A DNA stretch of 64,000 nt from NCBI GenBank assembly GCA_002841375.1, contig PGZO01000007.1, positions 1 through 64,000 on the forward strand. Direction: 5' to 3'. Of this stretch, positions 45,396 through 54,248 are shown piece by piece. The notes beneath the pieces were generated by a model. That model searched no databases. It was not told where the DNA came from and saw only the letters and a list, made by a program, of their open reading frames with translations. The translations under genes were made by a program, and so were the position numbers. The stretch's first letter is position 1, and the number at the start of each line of letters is the position of its first letter. The stretch comes from Firmicutes bacterium HGW-Firmicutes-7. Its GTDB lineage: Bacteria; Bacillota; Clostridia; Lachnospirales; Vallitaleaceae.

Positions 45396-45425
45396 TTATT
45401 GGTTATTATAATAGCGAATAACCAT
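45396..45425 (-). CDS. Nine-residue leader ORF before the amylase
   Basis: AAAGGAGG and a good spacing precede ATG (45425), but the frame (MVIRYYNNQ) stops after nine codons, seven bases before the amylase ATG, which has no site of its own. It may be a leader that feeds ribosomes to the amylase by termination-reinitiation, or a sign that the amylase start has been shifted. Confidence 0.4.
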   Translation of the reverse strand: MVIRYYNNQ

Positions 45426-45526
45426 TTATCCTCCTTTAAAAGTATTCAATATATATTCTATATTATATTTAATGCATTGACAATACAAGAATTGCACCAA
45501 TTTATTAAAATTTTAATAATGTACGC

Positions 45527-45557
45527 ATACTTTTGTCCTGTTTTGACAAAAAAGTAT
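45527..45557. promoter_or_regulatory. Inverted repeat upstream of the amylase
   Basis: ATACTTTTGTC and GACAAAAAAGTAT are imperfect inverted copies around CTGTTTT. It is about 140 bases upstream of the amylase start, in the region where its promoter must be. It may be an operator; no regulator is nearby. Confidence 0.35.
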
Positions 45558-45631
45558 ACAATGCGCAAATGCCAAACGCCTTTATTACCAATACCAGTTC
45601 TTCAAAAGCCAACAGGGGGCATTTTTGACAA

Positions 45632-45665
45632 TAAAAAAGGACAGCCATTTCGGTCTGCTGTCCTT
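45632..45665 (-). terminator. Intrinsic terminator of the helicase transcript
   Basis: On the minus strand AAGGACAGC pairs with GCTGTCCTT across an 11-base loop and is followed by TTTTTT. It stops transcription from the helicase before the amylase promoter. Confidence 0.85.
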
Positions 45666-45740
45666 GGGGGGGGGTAAGGAGAATACTTCTTCTTAAATCT
45701 TAAGGGTGTAACAAAAAACTATATATGTATTGGGGGGGGG
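45666..45740. repeat. Two nine-base G tracts
   Basis: Nine G at 45666-45674 and nine G at 45732-45740 (C tracts on the coding strand of the flanking genes), between the helicase stop and the amylase promoter region. Such tracts are unusual in this AT-rich DNA and can change length by slippage. Confidence 0.7.
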
Positions 45741-45922
45741 TTTACAATTATTATTATAACAGCATTTTACGAATAAGTGTGCATAAACTTTTATAAATTT
45801 TCGCGTAATAGTTGTGTAAAATATACAATGTCATTTTATTCGACACCAAAATATGACCAAAAAGTGTACAAAAAGTTGTCACTTTCGACACAACTCTTTA
45901 TAATACCTCAAAAACCTTACCT

Positions 45923-48265
45923 TCAACTCCAAAAACTACTAATAATTTCACTTATATTATCATTCTTTAATAACACCTTTGGATTGTTCCATTCTTCTGG
46001 AAATAACCGAGAATAATAAGGTTTATTGAATCGTTCATCAATCAAAACAACCACCCCTCTATCAGCTCCAGTTCTAATAACTCTACCCGCACTTTGCATG
46101 ACCTTATTCATTCCCGGAAAAACATAGGCATATTCAAACCCAACACCACTTTCTTGTTCAAAATGATTCTTTATTAAATCTCTTTCATAACCTATTTGAG
46201 GCAGTCCCACACTTATTATTATAGCACCACTTAGTTTTTCTCCTACTAAATCTATTCCTTCGCCAAACATTCCCCCTAATACAACAAAAGAAATGAGCGT
46301 TTTATCTCTTTCAGCATGAAACGCCTCAATAAATTCCTCTCTTTCACTTTCATTCATTCCTCGCCCTTGTAGAATAACGTCTATTTGTGACAAATCATAC
46401 TTTGTCTCAAATTCATTATACACATCCTCCATGTATTTATATGAAGGAAAAAAGACCATATAGTTGCCCTTTTTTGGCATAGTAATTTGAAGAATCCTAT
46501 CAGCTATAGGTTCAATTGATGTTTCTCTATTAACATATTTAGTAGAAATCGTATGGTCAACTATTAAGCATAAATTATCCCGGTTAAAGGAGCTTTCAAG
46601 GCTAAGGCCATAACTCTTTTTATCTCCGCCTAACATATTAACATAATAATTCATAGGCGCTAATGTAGCAGAAAAAAACACAACGCCTTGCATATTTTCA
46701 ATGATGCTCTTAAGATTATGGCTTGGATCCATACAAAACAACTTAACGCTTAAATCATTCCGCTTATTTTCATAATATGTCACATATCGCTCATCATACA
46801 ATTCCATCTTATTAATAAAATTGTAGGAATCAAAATAGAATTCCAGCAGCTCATTCATATGCTCCCACGACTTATGCATAGAAAAGATTTTTTCCGTTCT
46901 AAACAAAATACCTCTCATAGGCTCTTCAATATCAATCGGCATTTCCATTTCAAAATAACATCCTGCTTCATATTCTTCACAGCGCTTTTTCTTTGATATT
47001 AACACCTTATTTAGAAGACCAAAATATTTATAGAGCCTTTGGTCTAGATCTTTAACCTTTTTCTTTAATGACATAACACGTTTTTTATCAAGTGTTGCTG
47101 AATACATATCTCTTGCTCTATCTACAAGATTATGTGCCTCGTCTATTAACAGGACATATTTCCCTGTGTCTTCAGCAAAAAACCTCTTTAATGCAGCACT
47201 TGGGTCAAAAGCATAATTATAATCACAAATAATAATATCGCTAAATAGTGCCAAATCTAATGACAACTCATAAGGACAGACTACATATTGTGCCGCATAT
47301 TCTACGATTGTTTCTCTATCAAATAGATGGTGCTTCTCGTACATTGTACCAAGTACTTCATTAATTCTATCATAATGCCCCTTTGCATAAATACATTCAT
47401 CTGGATTACAAGCTTTCTTATCGTTCAAGCAAATTTTATCTTTTGCAGTAATCACGACTCTTTTAATGATGAGTCCTTGGCTTTCAAGAAGTTGTATGGT
47501 TGATACAACAACCTCTTTACCTATGGTCTTCGCTGTTAAGTAAAAGACCTTCTCACATTTTTCATTTCCCAGTGCTTTAATAGCCGGAAACAAGGTTGCA
47601 ACCGTTTTACCAATACCTGTTGGCGCTCTAGAAAACAGCACTTTTTTAGACTCAATGGTCTTATAAACAGCAGCCATTAGTTTTTTCTGACCTTTTCTAA
47701 AATGGCCAAAGGGAAATTCTATTTTATTTATTGTGCTTCTGCTTAATTCCTTGAAATCATTTAGCTTTTCAGCCCATATAATGTATTTTTTTAATACTTC
47801 TTCAAAAAATTTATGAAGTTCGCTTATTGTTTTCATATGTTCAAACTGCTTGATTTTATAGGTTTCAAGTTCAATATAGGTTAATCTGGTTCCAATCTCT
47901 TTAAGGTCATATTTAATAGCATACATATATGCGTACATCCAGACCTGCGCCCAATGAAGCGAATTCCCAATTTCAATATCGTCAAGATTTCTGGAAGTAG
48001 ATTTGATTTCATCAATAACAATCTGCCCTTCTCTATGAACAACTCCATCAATTCGCCCACTCAAAAGGATTTTTGTTTCATCACATTCAGTCTCTAAGGA
48101 GATTGTAACCTCTTCTTCGTAATCCTCCTTTGTTTGTTTTTGGAATCTTTGATGAGCCTTAACTCCATCTGACATGCGTTTTGAGCTCAAAAAAACAGCG
48201 TTAATATCGCCTGTACGCAAGACATACTCAATTAATTCCCTTACTGATATTTTTATTTGCTGCAT
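45923..48265 (-). CDS. PD-(D/E)XK nuclease fused to Rad3/DinG-type Fe-S helicase
   Basis: A 780-residue protein. Residues 1-170 are a RecB-type nuclease-like domain (LLSGRIDGVV, IVIDEIKSTSR). Next is a superfamily-2 helicase with Walker A (RAPTGIGKTVA), a four-cysteine Fe-S patch (ICLNDKKACNPDECIYA and VCPYEL), a DEAH box (LLIDEAHN), and C-terminal motifs ending MQSAGRVIRTGADRGVVVLI. The fusion is known among Firmicutes. It probably acts on branched or damaged DNA. GGGAG precedes the start. It is a single gene. Confidence 0.9.
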   Translation of the reverse strand: MQQIKISVRELIEYVLRTGDINAVFLSSKRMSDGVKAHQRFQKQTKEDYEEEVTISLETECDETKILLSGRIDGVVHREGQIVIDEIKSTSRNLDDIEIGNSLHWAQVWMYAYMYAIKYDLKEIGTRLTYIELETYKIKQFEHMKTISELHKFFEEVLKKYIIWAEKLNDFKELSRSTINKIEFPFGHFRKGQKKLMAAVYKTIESKKVLFSRAPTGIGKTVATLFPAIKALGNEKCEKVFYLTAKTIGKEVVVSTIQLLESQGLIIKRVVITAKDKICLNDKKACNPDECIYAKGHYDRINEVLGTMYEKHHLFDRETIVEYAAQYVVCPYELSLDLALFSDIIICDYNYAFDPSAALKRFFAEDTGKYVLLIDEAHNLVDRARDMYSATLDKKRVMSLKKKVKDLDQRLYKYFGLLNKVLISKKKRCEEYEAGCYFEMEMPIDIEEPMRGILFRTEKIFSMHKSWEHMNELLEFYFDSYNFINKMELYDERYVTYYENKRNDLSVKLFCMDPSHNLKSIIENMQGVVFFSATLAPMNYYVNMLGGDKKSYGLSLESSFNRDNLCLIVDHTISTKYVNRETSIEPIADRILQITMPKKGNYMVFFPSYKYMEDVYNEFETKYDLSQIDVILQGRGMNESEREEFIEAFHAERDKTLISFVVLGGMFGEGIDLVGEKLSGAIIISVGLPQIGYERDLIKNHFEQESGVGFEYAYVFPGMNKVMQSAGRVIRTGADRGVVVLIDERFNKPYYSRLFPEEWNNPKVLLKNDNISEIISSFWS

Positions 48266-48395
48266 TTCTGGCAGCTCCCTTCATTTGCATTTAACCATTA
48301 CTAACAATGTTATTATACCAAATCTATAAGTTATTTGTTATACTAATATAAATACTTCCTGATGATCAGGCTAATAACAATTGGAGGGAATAACT

Positions 48396-48845
48396 ATGAA
48401 AATAGTTGTTGACGGAGATGCATGTCCGGCAAAGGAACTCATAAAAGAACTTGCCAAGAAATACAATATTGCAGTGCATATTTTTGTCGACTCTTCTCAT
48501 TACTTTGAAGATGAATTTTTTGAAATTCATGTTGTTTCAAAGGGGACTGATGCTGTTGACATTGCTTTAGTGAACTTTATGGATAAGGGTGATTTGATTA
48601 TTACCCAAGATTATGGTTTGGCCTCTATGGCGCTTACCAAAACAAATGATGTGATCAATCCCCTTGGGTTTAAATATTCTCTCAAAAACATTGATGAGTT
48701 GTTGTTTAAGCGTCATATTGCTCATAAAGCTCGACGTGCAGGAAAGGGATATACAAAAAACAAAAAACGTACTGCAGACAACAATGAAAGATTTTATGAA
48801 ACTATAGAATCTATTCTTAAAAGCAATTCAACTGGCATAGTCTAA
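48396..48845 (+). CDS. YaiI/YqxD family protein (DUF188)
   Basis: A 149-residue protein with the family opening MKIVVDGDACPAKELI and the segments GDLIITQDYGLASMAL and RRAGKGYTKNKKRT. The fold is PIN-like with several acidic residues, so a nuclease role is possible but unproven. GGAGGG lies before the ATG at 48396. Its stop codon touches the intron-like scar that follows. Confidence 0.92.
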   Translation: MKIVVDGDACPAKELIKELAKKYNIAVHIFVDSSHYFEDEFFEIHVVSKGTDAVDIALVNFMDKGDLIITQDYGLASMALTKTNDVINPLGFKYSLKNIDELLFKRHIAHKARRAGKGYTKNKKRTADNNERFYETIESILKSNSTGIV

Positions 48846-48925
48846 TCGAGTAGGCGGTAGAATCATCTTATCTCACGCCCTCTCACACCACGAATCATAC
48901 CGTTCAGTACTTGGCGCTTCATTAG
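48843..48925 (-). mobile_element. Probable group II intron 3'-end scar
   Basis: On the minus strand the sequence contains GGTGTGAGAGGGCG and ends in CCGCCTACTCGATTA. This is close to the domain V to domain VI end of bacterial group II introns (typical: GTACGGTGGTGTGAGAGG, then CCTACTCGATT). Only about 80 bases remain; no reverse transcriptase is present. It abuts the stop codon of the YaiI gene. Confidence 0.45.
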
Positions 48926-49028
48926 GTACTAATGTTGCTTAACAAAAGATGGTTGTGGTCATATGGAATGCAAAAAGATTCATTCTCATCCTTTTCATCC
49001 ATAATCCATAAATATAGGCAAAGTATAT

Positions 49029-49067
49029 AAAAAAGCTTGCTCCAAAGAACTGGAGGCAAGCTTTTTT
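49029..49067. terminator. Bidirectional terminator at the end of the eut operon
   Basis: AAAAAAGCTTGC pairs with GCAAGCTTTTTT, with an inner CCA/TGG pair. It lies just after eutQ and ends the long minus-strand eut transcript. Confidence 0.88.
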
Positions 49068-49068
49068 A

Positions 49069-49521
49069 TTATAACTGATCCCAATTGGCAGGATACACTA
49101 CATAGATAAACCTGGCATGCTTAGGTGCACTAAACTTTATTGAAGTATCTTTAGGAATGAAGATAATATCACCTTTTTCTCCGACCACTTTTCGATCACC
49201 AATAATGATTTCTAAGGTTCCTTCAATAATATAATCAACTTCATCATACTTTAACGTCCAGTCAAATGTGGATTCATCCATTTCCATGACTCCACAACCT
49301 AACCTAGGGCTCTCTTCTACGGTTAGAACATCCTTTAGATATACCCGATCTCCATCTTTTCCTGTATCAAACTTACCTGGATGAACTGTTTCTGTCTTGA
49401 TCACTGCCACTCCACTTTTATCAATTTCCTTTATAAAATCACTCTTGTTATCTTTGCTTTGTTGTTCTAGTAAAACTTTTCTTACTATTTCTTCTATTAT
49501 TTTACTGTCAATATTACCCAT
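49069..49521 (-). CDS. eutQ: EutQ, ethanolamine utilisation cupin
   Basis: A 150-residue EutQ. The cupin core is ESPRLGCGVMEMDES, KYDEVDYIIEGTLEIIIGDR and GDIIFIPKDTSIKF. In other bacteria EutQ has an acetate-kinase-like activity and helps handle acetyl-phosphate. The protein is shorter than enteric EutQ: the N-terminal domain with the ITPEAR motif is absent and is replaced by a helix (SKIIEEIVRKVLLEQQ) that resembles a microcompartment encapsulation peptide. The missing domain may be the small protein at 50986. Last gene of the operon. Confidence 0.92.
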   Translation of the reverse strand: MGNIDSKIIEEIVRKVLLEQQSKDNKSDFIKEIDKSGVAVIKTETVHPGKFDTGKDGDRVYLKDVLTVEESPRLGCGVMEMDESTFDWTLKYDEVDYIIEGTLEIIIGDRKVVGEKGDIIFIPKDTSIKFSAPKHARFIYVVYPANWDQL

Positions 49522-49524
49522 ACG

Positions 49525-50643
49525 TTATGCCACCACTTTTTGTGGTTTTTCATCTTTTACTGGTTTGCCAAGCACCTTGTTTGCTATTACCATAGCTACC
49601 ATGACTGCTGTAATACCGGCAATAAGTTTACCAACAACCATTGGGAATATCATTTCTGTAGCAACCCCTGCAGTAAATCCGAGGTGATCTCCAAAAACAA
49701 AGGCTGCACTTACAGCAAAAGCCACATTCAGTATTTTTCCTCTGTCATCCATGTCCTTCATTAATCCAAACATTGGAATGTTGTTTGCAAGTGTAGCAAC
49801 CATACCTGCTGCTGCTACATCATTCATTCCTAGAAGTTTACCCATCTTAAGTAATGGATTTTTAAACACTTTTGTAATAAAATATACCATCGGGAAAGCT
49901 CCAGCAAGCATCAATGCAATCGAACCAACGACTGCAATACCCTCTGAAACAGGCGCCATACCAGGAATAATTACGATTCCAGTAAGGGTTTCAACAATAA
50001 TCGCAGCTGTACCTATGGTTATTACAATTGTTACACCTTTACCAAATACAGTAAATCCCTTAATCATTCTATCTGGAATTTTCCAAAGACCAACAGCAAT
50101 CAGCAATGCCACAATAATGATTGGCACCAAGTTGCTAACAATCATTCCTACCTCAAATCCCGCCACAATTCCTCCGCAAAAAGCACCAATTGGTATCGTA
50201 ATCATACCTGCAAGTATGCCTGTTGCTAAAAACTTATGATCTTCTTTTCTGATGATGCCCAATGCTACAGGTATTGTAAATACAATTGTAGGTCCCATCA
50301 TTGCTCCAAGAATCAGTCCAGCAAAAAGTCCAGCCTCTCGTGTTTGAGCCATTTCCATAGCCAATGGATATCCACCCATGTCATTGGCCAAAAGAGTTGT
50401 CGCAAACATCGCTGGATCTGCTCCTAGCATAGTATAAACCGGAGATACAATTGGGGAAAGTAAAGACGCCAATACGGGCGCCAAAGATACTACCCCTACC
50501 ATTGCAATCGCTAAAGATCCCATTGCCATAAAGCCTTCATCAAACTGTTTACCCAATCCAAACTTATTTCCAATAATCTTATCCAACGCACCTAAAACCA
50601 TGAAAATTACCATTATGTATACAATTATTTCATTAATACTCAT
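49525..50643 (-). CDS. eutH: EutH, ethanolamine permease
   Basis: A 372-residue, very hydrophobic protein with about ten membrane helices. The segments LLANDMGGYPLAMEMAQTRE and GAMMGPTIVFTIPVALGII are typical of EutH. It brings ethanolamine into the cell across the membrane. AGGGAGG precedes the start. It is three bases upstream of eutQ. Confidence 0.95.
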   Translation of the reverse strand: MSINEIIVYIMVIFMVLGALDKIIGNKFGLGKQFDEGFMAMGSLAIAMVGVVSLAPVLASLLSPIVSPVYTMLGADPAMFATTLLANDMGGYPLAMEMAQTREAGLFAGLILGAMMGPTIVFTIPVALGIIRKEDHKFLATGILAGMITIPIGAFCGGIVAGFEVGMIVSNLVPIIIVALLIAVGLWKIPDRMIKGFTVFGKGVTIVITIGTAAIIVETLTGIVIIPGMAPVSEGIAVVGSIALMLAGAFPMVYFITKVFKNPLLKMGKLLGMNDVAAAGMVATLANNIPMFGLMKDMDDRGKILNVAFAVSAAFVFGDHLGFTAGVATEMIFPMVVGKLIAGITAVMVAMVIANKVLGKPVKDEKPQKVVA

Positions 50644-50692
50644 TTCTTTTCCTCCCTTAAATTAGAAAATTGAAGTGAATGTTACAATTGAT

Positions 50693-50971
50693 TTACTTTG
50701 AACTTGGTAATATTTGCTCTACTTCATCATGTGGTCTTGGAATTACATGTACAGAAACTAATTGACCAACTCTTTCTGCTGCTGCAGCTCCAGCATCCGT
50801 TGCCGCCTTAACAGCACCAACATCACCTCTAACCATAACAGCAACCAACCCACCTCCAACTTTCTCTTTGCCTACCAATGTTACATTTGCAGCTTTTACC
50901 ATAGCATCTGCTGCTTCAATTGCACCTATTAGTCCCTTTGTTTCAATCATACCCAATGCATAATTTGCCAT
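50693..50971 (-). CDS. eutM: BMC hexameric shell protein (EutM/PduA type), second copy
   Basis: A 92-residue single-domain microcompartment shell protein: [38 protein letters not shown], and [14 protein letters not shown]. It is highly similar to the shell protein at 56542-56826. It should form flat hexagonal tiles of the shell with small central pores. AAAGGAG precedes the start. Confidence 0.95.
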   Translation of the reverse strand: MANYALGMIETKGLIGAIEAADAMVKAANVTLVGKEKVGGGLVAVMVRGDVGAVKAATDAGAAAAERVGQLVSVHVIPRPHDEVEQILPSSK

Positions 50972-50985
50972 AATTCAACACTCCT

Positions 50986-51288
50986 TTAAATTTTATTGAT
51001 TTTTGTTAAAATCAAATTGCAAACATTTTTAATTTGTTCATCATCTGTAATGCCATGTTGTTCTTTTAATATCTTCACAAGCAACTTTGTGATCATCTCA
51101 AGTTCGGTACAATCTTCATCATTTTGTTTTTCTACTTGATTTTGATCATATATGATAGAAATACCCCTGTTTCTGATAATGTCTTTGGCACCTGAGGTCA
51201 ATATCATATTTTTATCAACAAATATTTTCAACTGGTTTTTCAAAATATATTCTTCAACATTATTCTTTGTTAGTAATGTTTTACCCAT
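50986..51288 (-). CDS. Small EutQ/EutT N-domain-like protein
   Basis: A 100-residue protein. Its first 50 residues (LLTKNNVEEYILKNQLKIF, then ILTSGAKDIIRNRGISIIY) match the N-terminal domain of EutQ and EutT, where the core reads ITPEAR or TPSAREYL. Its C-terminal end (ELEMITKLLVKILKEQHG) is an amphipathic helix like an encapsulation peptide. It may be a freed EutQ N domain targeted to the shell. AGGAGG precedes the start. Function unknown. Confidence 0.6.
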   Translation of the reverse strand: MGKTLLTKNNVEEYILKNQLKIFVDKNMILTSGAKDIIRNRGISIIYDQNQVEKQNDEDCTELEMITKLLVKILKEQHGITDDEQIKNVCNLILTKINKI

Positions 51289-51302
51289 AATATTCCTCCT
51301 AA

Positions 51303-51851
51303 TTATAACAGTTTCTCAAACAGTTCTTTTCTAGGAGATGGAATAACAACCTTTGTTAATAGCATTCCATTTTTCTTACCTATCATAGATCCTGCTTCAA
51401 TGGCCTCTGTAACTTCACTGACATCTCCACTTAATGTAACAAATGATTTTCCACCTATTGCAAACCCTAATCTAATCTCAATTAAATTTATCGATGCAGC
51501 CTTTGCTGCAGCATCTGCGGCTACAATACAGGTAGCTATACTAAAAAATTCCATTGCTCCAATTGCATTTACCCCTCCAACTTGGGTAGAACCATTGATT
51601 GCATTAATAATTTGAGAATGTATGCTAGGTAATATAAGGTCATCTACAATATATTGCTTTCCAACTTCTTTTCCTGCTTCAACAGAGGCTTTAACCGCCC
51701 CTACATCACCGGCTACAAGCACTATGTATTTTCCAGGACATATGGAGTTTGCAAGAATCAAATCAACTTCAGCAGCCTTAGTCATAGCATCAGCTGTTTC
51801 TATGCCTTTGACTATGCTATTTAGTTCTATAAGCCCTATAGTCCTTATCAT
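51303..51851 (-). CDS. pduT: PduT-like tandem BMC shell protein with Fe-S site
   Basis: A 182-residue protein of two fused BMC domains (about 1-90 and 95-182). Cys38 in ANSICPGKY sits at the position where PduT trimers bind a central 4Fe-4S cluster through one Cys from each subunit. Such shell proteins are thought to pass electrons across the shell. The ATG overlaps the stop of the PduS-like gene by 4 bases. Together they suggest a redox link between lumen and cytosol. Confidence 0.88.
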   Translation of the reverse strand: MIRTIGLIELNSIVKGIETADAMTKAAEVDLILANSICPGKYIVLVAGDVGAVKASVEAGKEVGKQYIVDDLILPSIHSQIINAINGSTQVGGVNAIGAMEFFSIATCIVAADAAAKAASINLIEIRLGFAIGGKSFVTLSGDVSEVTEAIEAGSMIGKKNGMLLTKVVIPSPRKELFEKLL

Positions 51852-53188
51852 GAAATCACCCCATTACTTTTAATAGTCACTTTATCTGATACTTCTAAAA
51901 CAGTGCCTTCCATGCTTGCATGTATATTTGCGCCCATGTCATTTCTTTCTACCTTTCCAATCAATTGTCCTTTTAATACAAGGTCCCCAACATCTACCAC
52001 TGAATTGGCAGGTTTTCCAATATGCTGTTTTAGGTATATGGTTACTTTTTCAGTGGTTAAGTCCTTACAAGCCTCTAGTGGTTGACCATAATATTTCAAC
52101 ATATCTAATCTTGAAATTAACCTATAACTTGGAATTCTCCTATATTCAATCATATCTCTACTTACAATATCTGAACTTCCTTTTTTAGGTCTAATTCCTT
52201 TTTTGTTCAATTCATTCTTTATGTATACATTAACCAATCTCGGAGATAGTCCCATAGGACATGCATAAATTTCACATATTCCACATTCACAACACAGCAA
52301 TGCCTCTTTCATTATTTCTTCATCATGCTCTGACATCCCTATATTTCTCATGATTTTGTGAGGTCTTAATTGATGTCCTAATAGATACCTATGACACAAA
52401 TCCGTACAATATCGACATTGTATACATGCAGTCTTAGTTTCATTCATTATTTTCTCTATTGGTTTTCTTTTTCTTTCTACTACATAGTGATCTTTAGGTA
52501 CGATGATCAATGATCCATCCATTTTTTTTATATGGTATTTTTCTGCTTCATGGTCATCAATAATGGTTCCCATCATTGGACCCCCAATAATAATGGCATA
52601 TTCCTTTAGCGTAGAGCCCCCTGCTGCCTCAATGCATTCTTTTATGGATATGCCTATTGGTACTTTGATCATGGTAGGGGTTTTTACCTCTCCAATTACC
52701 GTTAAATACCGATCGACAACTGGCTTATCCTTCATTGCATCATATATACTCACTATAGTACCTACATTGGAAACTACAGCCCCCACATCTAAGGGAATCC
52801 CTGCCTCTGGAATAGATTTTCCTGTAATCTCATAAACCATCATCTGTTCATCACCAGCTGGATAGTAATCACCCATAATAAACAACGAAATCTTTGAGCC
52901 GAGTATTTCATTGAGTTCTTTCAAGTGATTAATTTCTTTGATATTTTTTCCTTTAATGGCTATGATCAGCTTTTTGGCTCCTACAAGTTTTCCTATTTCT
53001 ACAACAGTCGAAATAATTTCCCTACCTTTATTCATCATGATATATTTATCCGTATTCAATAAAGGTTCACACTCCGCTGCATTGATAATAAAATATTCTA
53101 CTTTGCAATTCAGCTTGATATGGGTTGGAAAGCCAGCTCCTCCTGCTCCTACAACACCGGCTTCATAAATTTTCTGTAGTAAATCCAT
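51848..53188 (-). CDS. pduS: PduS/RnfC-like flavo-Fe-S oxidoreductase
   Basis: A 446-residue protein. The opening GVVGAGGAGFPTHIKLN is a glycine-rich NADH/flavin site. A SLBB region follows. Two Fe-S motifs are visible: CIQCRYCTDLCHR and CCECGICEIYACPM. The architecture is that of PduS, which reduces cobalamin for reactivation in propanediol microcompartments. Ethanolamine ammonia-lyase also needs B12, so the role here fits. AAAGGAGG precedes the start. It overlaps the PduT-like gene. Confidence 0.9.
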   Translation of the reverse strand: MDLLQKIYEAGVVGAGGAGFPTHIKLNCKVEYFIINAAECEPLLNTDKYIMMNKGREIISTVVEIGKLVGAKKLIIAIKGKNIKEINHLKELNEILGSKISLFIMGDYYPAGDEQMMVYEITGKSIPEAGIPLDVGAVVSNVGTIVSIYDAMKDKPVVDRYLTVIGEVKTPTMIKVPIGISIKECIEAAGGSTLKEYAIIIGGPMMGTIIDDHEAEKYHIKKMDGSLIIVPKDHYVVERKRKPIEKIMNETKTACIQCRYCTDLCHRYLLGHQLRPHKIMRNIGMSEHDEEIMKEALLCCECGICEIYACPMGLSPRLVNVYIKNELNKKGIRPKKGSSDIVSRDMIEYRRIPSYRLISRLDMLKYYGQPLEACKDLTTEKVTIYLKQHIGKPANSVVDVGDLVLKGQLIGKVERNDMGANIHASMEGTVLEVSDKVTIKSNGVIS

Positions 53189-53217
53189 AATTTAAGCCTC
53201 CTTTCCCCTTTGTTCTT

Positions 53218-53481
53218 TTATACATCTACTACATCAATGATTCCAACTACCATTGCATCAATGGGAACATCTTTTCTTCCTAATGCCATTCTAGCAGAGC
53301 TACCATTTACCACCAATACCGTTTCCCCTATTCCTGCACCTATACTATCTGCAGCTACAAAAGTAGGAAGGTCGTTGTTCGAAGAATAATCTAAAGGTTT
53401 TATGACTAATAATTTTAATCCATTTAAATTTTCATCTTTTCTAGTTGCCCATACATTTCCAATTACATTTCCTACGATCAT
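53218..53481 (-). CDS. eutN: EutN/CcmL-type shell vertex protein
   Basis: An 87-residue protein: GNVIGNVWATRKDENLNGLK, LLVIKPLD, VAADSIGAGIGETVLVVNGS, and AMVVGIIDVVDV. It forms the pentamers that cap microcompartment vertices. CGGAGG precedes the start. Confidence 0.94.
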   Translation of the reverse strand: MIVGNVIGNVWATRKDENLNGLKLLVIKPLDYSSNNDLPTFVAADSIGAGIGETVLVVNGSSARMALGRKDVPIDAMVVGIIDVVDV

Positions 53482-53504
53482 AAGTACCTTCCTCCGTTTT
53501 GAAT

Positions 53505-54248
53505 TTATGTGGTCACAATATTTATTTCATTGGCTCTTATATAATCTCTTGCCAAGGGAGTCACTATGGTGTTGTTTTTGATCAAAAGACTTTTATATCC
53601 ATTTTTATGAACCTGTTTAGCCAAAGACTCCGTTACGATTTTACCTTGCACACAATATCCTTGTGACACTTGTACTTTTTCTATTGTTTCTGCTTTTTCT
53701 ATTGTTTCTGCTTTTTCTGTTTTAGAATCCAACATTCGCTGCCCTATTTCATCTTCATTGATAAATTCTATTCCGAATTTTTCTAGCCTCTCTTCATAGC
53801 CTTTAAGCATATTGTAAAAATAAATATTAGAAGTATCTTTATATTTGTGATATGAAACCCCTTCGTTTACAATATAGAGTTTTTTACCCGCTAATATGAA
53901 ATCAATTACAATAGAAGAAACTTTATCATTTGCAAGTCCAATAGATATATGCGCAAGTTCTTGGTTGCTTATATTGCCTAGAACCATACAATCATAAGCT
54001 CTAATATCTAAGCACCCTTCAAAATCTTCAAAAAAATCTACATGATACAGAGGATTTTGCAAACCCTGAATGGCATTTCCTGACATAGCGATTGCTAAAA
54101 CCTTAACTTTTTTTTGATCCAGTATAAATTCATGATTGTTCATTCTTGCATCAAGCCTTTTCATCACTTCTTTCGAGATGCTTTCAATCAAAATTTTCAG
54201 ATCCTTAACTTCTATATTCAATACATTCACATCCTTTACATCTAACAA
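53505..54248 (-). CDS. Eut-locus flavoprotein-like protein with TPxAR tail
   Basis: A 247-residue protein. The middle (about 45-150) has alternating strands and helices that resemble a flavoprotein fold (VKVLAIAMSGNAIQG, YDCMVLGNISNQELA). An N-terminal helix (DLKILIESISKEVMKRLD) looks like an encapsulation peptide. A short tandem repeat (EKAETI twice) precedes a C-terminal part ending NTIVTPLARDYIRANEINIV, the same motif as in EutT. The frame opens at a TTG overlapping eutJ; another TTG at 54221 has AAAGGA upstream. Found in clostridial eut loci; function not known. Confidence 0.6.
   Translation of the reverse strand: MLDVKDVNVLNIEVKDLKILIESISKEVMKRLDARMNNHEFILDQKKVKVLAIAMSGNAIQGLQNPLYHVDFFEDFEGCLDIRAYDCMVLGNISNQELAHISIGLANDKVSSIVIDFILAGKKLYIVNEGVSYHKYKDTSNIYFYNMLKGYEERLEKFGIEFINEDEIGQRMLDSKTEKAETIEKAETIEKVQVSQGYCVQGKIVTESLAKQVHKNGYKSLLIKNNTIVTPLARDYIRANEINIVTT

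Noticed and set aside
45527-45557. Catabolite-response (cre) site before the amylase
   Set aside because: The inverted repeat does not match the cre pattern with its central CG; it is only noted as a possible operator.
45399-45677. 92-codon plus-strand frame
   Set aside because: It has no ribosome site, runs through the amylase promoter region and a minus-strand terminator, and its product has no domain-like pattern.
51848-53188. True RnfC subunit of a membrane Rnf complex
   Set aside because: No other rnf gene is present and the gene overlaps a PduT-like shell gene; PduS is the better fit.
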